Origin: Bacillota bacterium
GTDB lineage: Bacteria > Bacillota > Clostridia > Peptostreptococcales > Anaerovoracaceae
Length of the DNA: 7,202 nucleotides
NCBI GenBank assembly: GCA_022793975.1
Contig: JAAWDW010000169.1
Location: 1 to 7,202 of the forward strand
Direction: 5' to 3'
Part shown: piece by piece, positions 6,513 through 7,202 of the stretch
How the letters are laid out: each line of letters opens with the position of its first letter
How positions within the stretch are numbered: position 1 is the first letter of the stretch
Position numbers and translations under genes: made by a program
Notes under the pieces: generated by a model
What the model was told of the DNA's origin: nothing
Seen by the model: only the letters and a program-made list of their open reading frames with translations
The model's database searches: none

Positions 6513-7202
6513 TTAATCCTCCGTATAATTATCGAAGTATCCTTGTATCAGCACTATCGGCGTGCCCTTATCTCCCGATCCAGATGTCAGGTCACAGAGT
6601 GAGCCGATAAGGTCAGTGAGTCTTCTCGGAGTTGTGCCTTGTGACACCATCTTGCCCACAAGGTCGCTGTCCTTCTTCTTTATATACTCAGAAATCGCTT
6701 CCTTAAGTGCGTCACCCGAAAGATGTGCAAAATCATTGTCTGCAAGATACTTGAGCTTAACTTCATTCGGCTGTCCTTCAAGGCCGGAAGTGTACGCAGG
6801 TGATACTACAGGATCTGCCAGTTCCCAAATCTTACCTACAGGATCCTTGAACGCTCCGTCTCCGTAAATCATTACTTCCACATTCTTACCCGTCTTTTCC
6901 TTTATAATCTTCTGCACTCCGTCAACAACCGGCTGGCAGTCTCTTGGGAAAAGCTTTACGCTGTGCTCTGTAGCCTTGTTTGAACCGAGAAGTCCATACT
7001 TTTCATTATATCCGCTGCCATTTACAGAAGATTTCATAATATCATCAAGCCCGTATACTTTTTCCGCACCGGCAGCACGAAGAAGTTTCTTACTTCTTTC
7101 ACGACTGTGAATGTCGCAGCAGAGCACATTCTTTGTGTAATCGAGGATACTGCGGCAGTCATTTGCAAGAACAATTTCAACCTCGCAGCCCGTATCCTCT
7201 AT
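6513..7202 (-). CDS. F420-0:L-glutamate ligase-family protein, CofE-like (partial, N-terminus outside window)
   Basis: The visible 229 residues are the C-terminal part of the protein; the frame stays open to base 7202. A GTG at 7125-7127 gives an apparent start, but the 25 upstream codons (ending CRSILDYTKN) are family-like, so that codon is internal. CofE adds glutamate to coenzyme F420-0 using GTP and a divalent metal (family knowledge). Blocks seen are NVLCCDIHSRERSKKLLRAAG, GLLGSNKATE, KLFPRDCQPVV, the conserved YGDGAFKDPVGK (113-124), WELADPVVSPAY, and QGTTPRRLTDLIGSL near the end. Many clostridia carrying this longer version are not known to make F420, so the true substrate is uncertain. 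It has no terminator of its own before the structured RNA, and no functional tie to the cas genes is evident. Confidence 0.85.
   Translation of the reverse strand: MEDTGCEVEIVLANDCRSILDYTKNVLCCDIHSRERSKKLLRAAGAEKVYGLDDIMKSSVNGSGYNEKYGLLGSNKATEHSVKLFPRDCQPVVDGVQKIIKEKTGKNVEVMIYGDGAFKDPVGKIWELADPVVSPAYTSGLEGQPNEVKLKYLADNDFAHLSGDALKEAISEYIKKKDSDLVGKMVSQGTTPRRLTDLIGSLCDLTSGSGDKGTPIVLIQGYFDNYTED

Noticed and set aside
6562..6867. Plus-strand open frame of 101 codons opposite the cofE-like gene
   Set aside because: It is a shadow of a strongly conserved coding region on the other strand, with no ribosome site of note.
7125..7127. GTG as the true start of the cofE-like gene
   Set aside because: The frame stays open to the window edge and the 25 upstream codons continue family-like sequence, so the GTG is an internal valine and the gene is cut by the window.

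Overview
The window is almost entirely the effector half of a type I-C CRISPR-Cas operon, read on the minus strand. From right to left the order is cas3, cas5c, cas8c (with an internal cas11c start), cas7c, and the first 136 codons of cas4, which runs off the left edge. This is the canonical I-C order, so cas1, cas2 and the repeat-spacer array are expected just beyond base 1. No CRISPR repeats are visible inside the window. Moderate-to-low GC, strong AAGGAGG-type Shine-Dalgarno sites and close resemblance to clostridial family members suggest a Bacillota (Clostridia, probably a Lachnospiraceae- or Oscillospiraceae-like gut or rumen anaerobe). That placement is inference from sequence style, not a search.

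Layout: 1-408 cas4 (partial); 405-1262 cas7c; 1283-3088 cas8c, containing cas11c at 1283-1651; 3082-3810 cas5c; 3841-6036 cas3; 6037-6512 an intergenic block; 6513-7202 the C-terminal 229 codons of an F420-0:L-glutamate ligase-family protein (CofE-like), whose 5' end lies outside the right edge. The cas genes are packed with overlaps or gaps of 30 nt or less and look like one transcription unit. It probably starts at a good sigma-A-type promoter (TTTACT, 17 bp, TATAAT) at 6108-6136.

The genes work as one system. Cas5c processes pre-crRNA (there is no cas6) and caps the crRNA 5' handle. Cas7c forms the backbone. Cas8c is the large subunit that recognises PAM and target. Cas11c, made from an internal start in cas8c, forms the small-subunit belly. 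Cas3 (HD nuclease plus SF2 helicase) is recruited to destroy the target. Cas4 would work with Cas1-Cas2 in PAM-aware spacer acquisition.

The least explained part is 6246-6460. On the minus strand it folds into a nested, multi-branched structure and ends in a strong rho-independent terminator just upstream of the cas promoter. One base pair in its outer stem forms only in the minus-strand RNA (G-U versus A-C), which supports that strand. It is most likely a standalone structured non-coding RNA, or alternatively a structured 3' UTR of the cofE-like gene. I could not assign it to a family with confidence.
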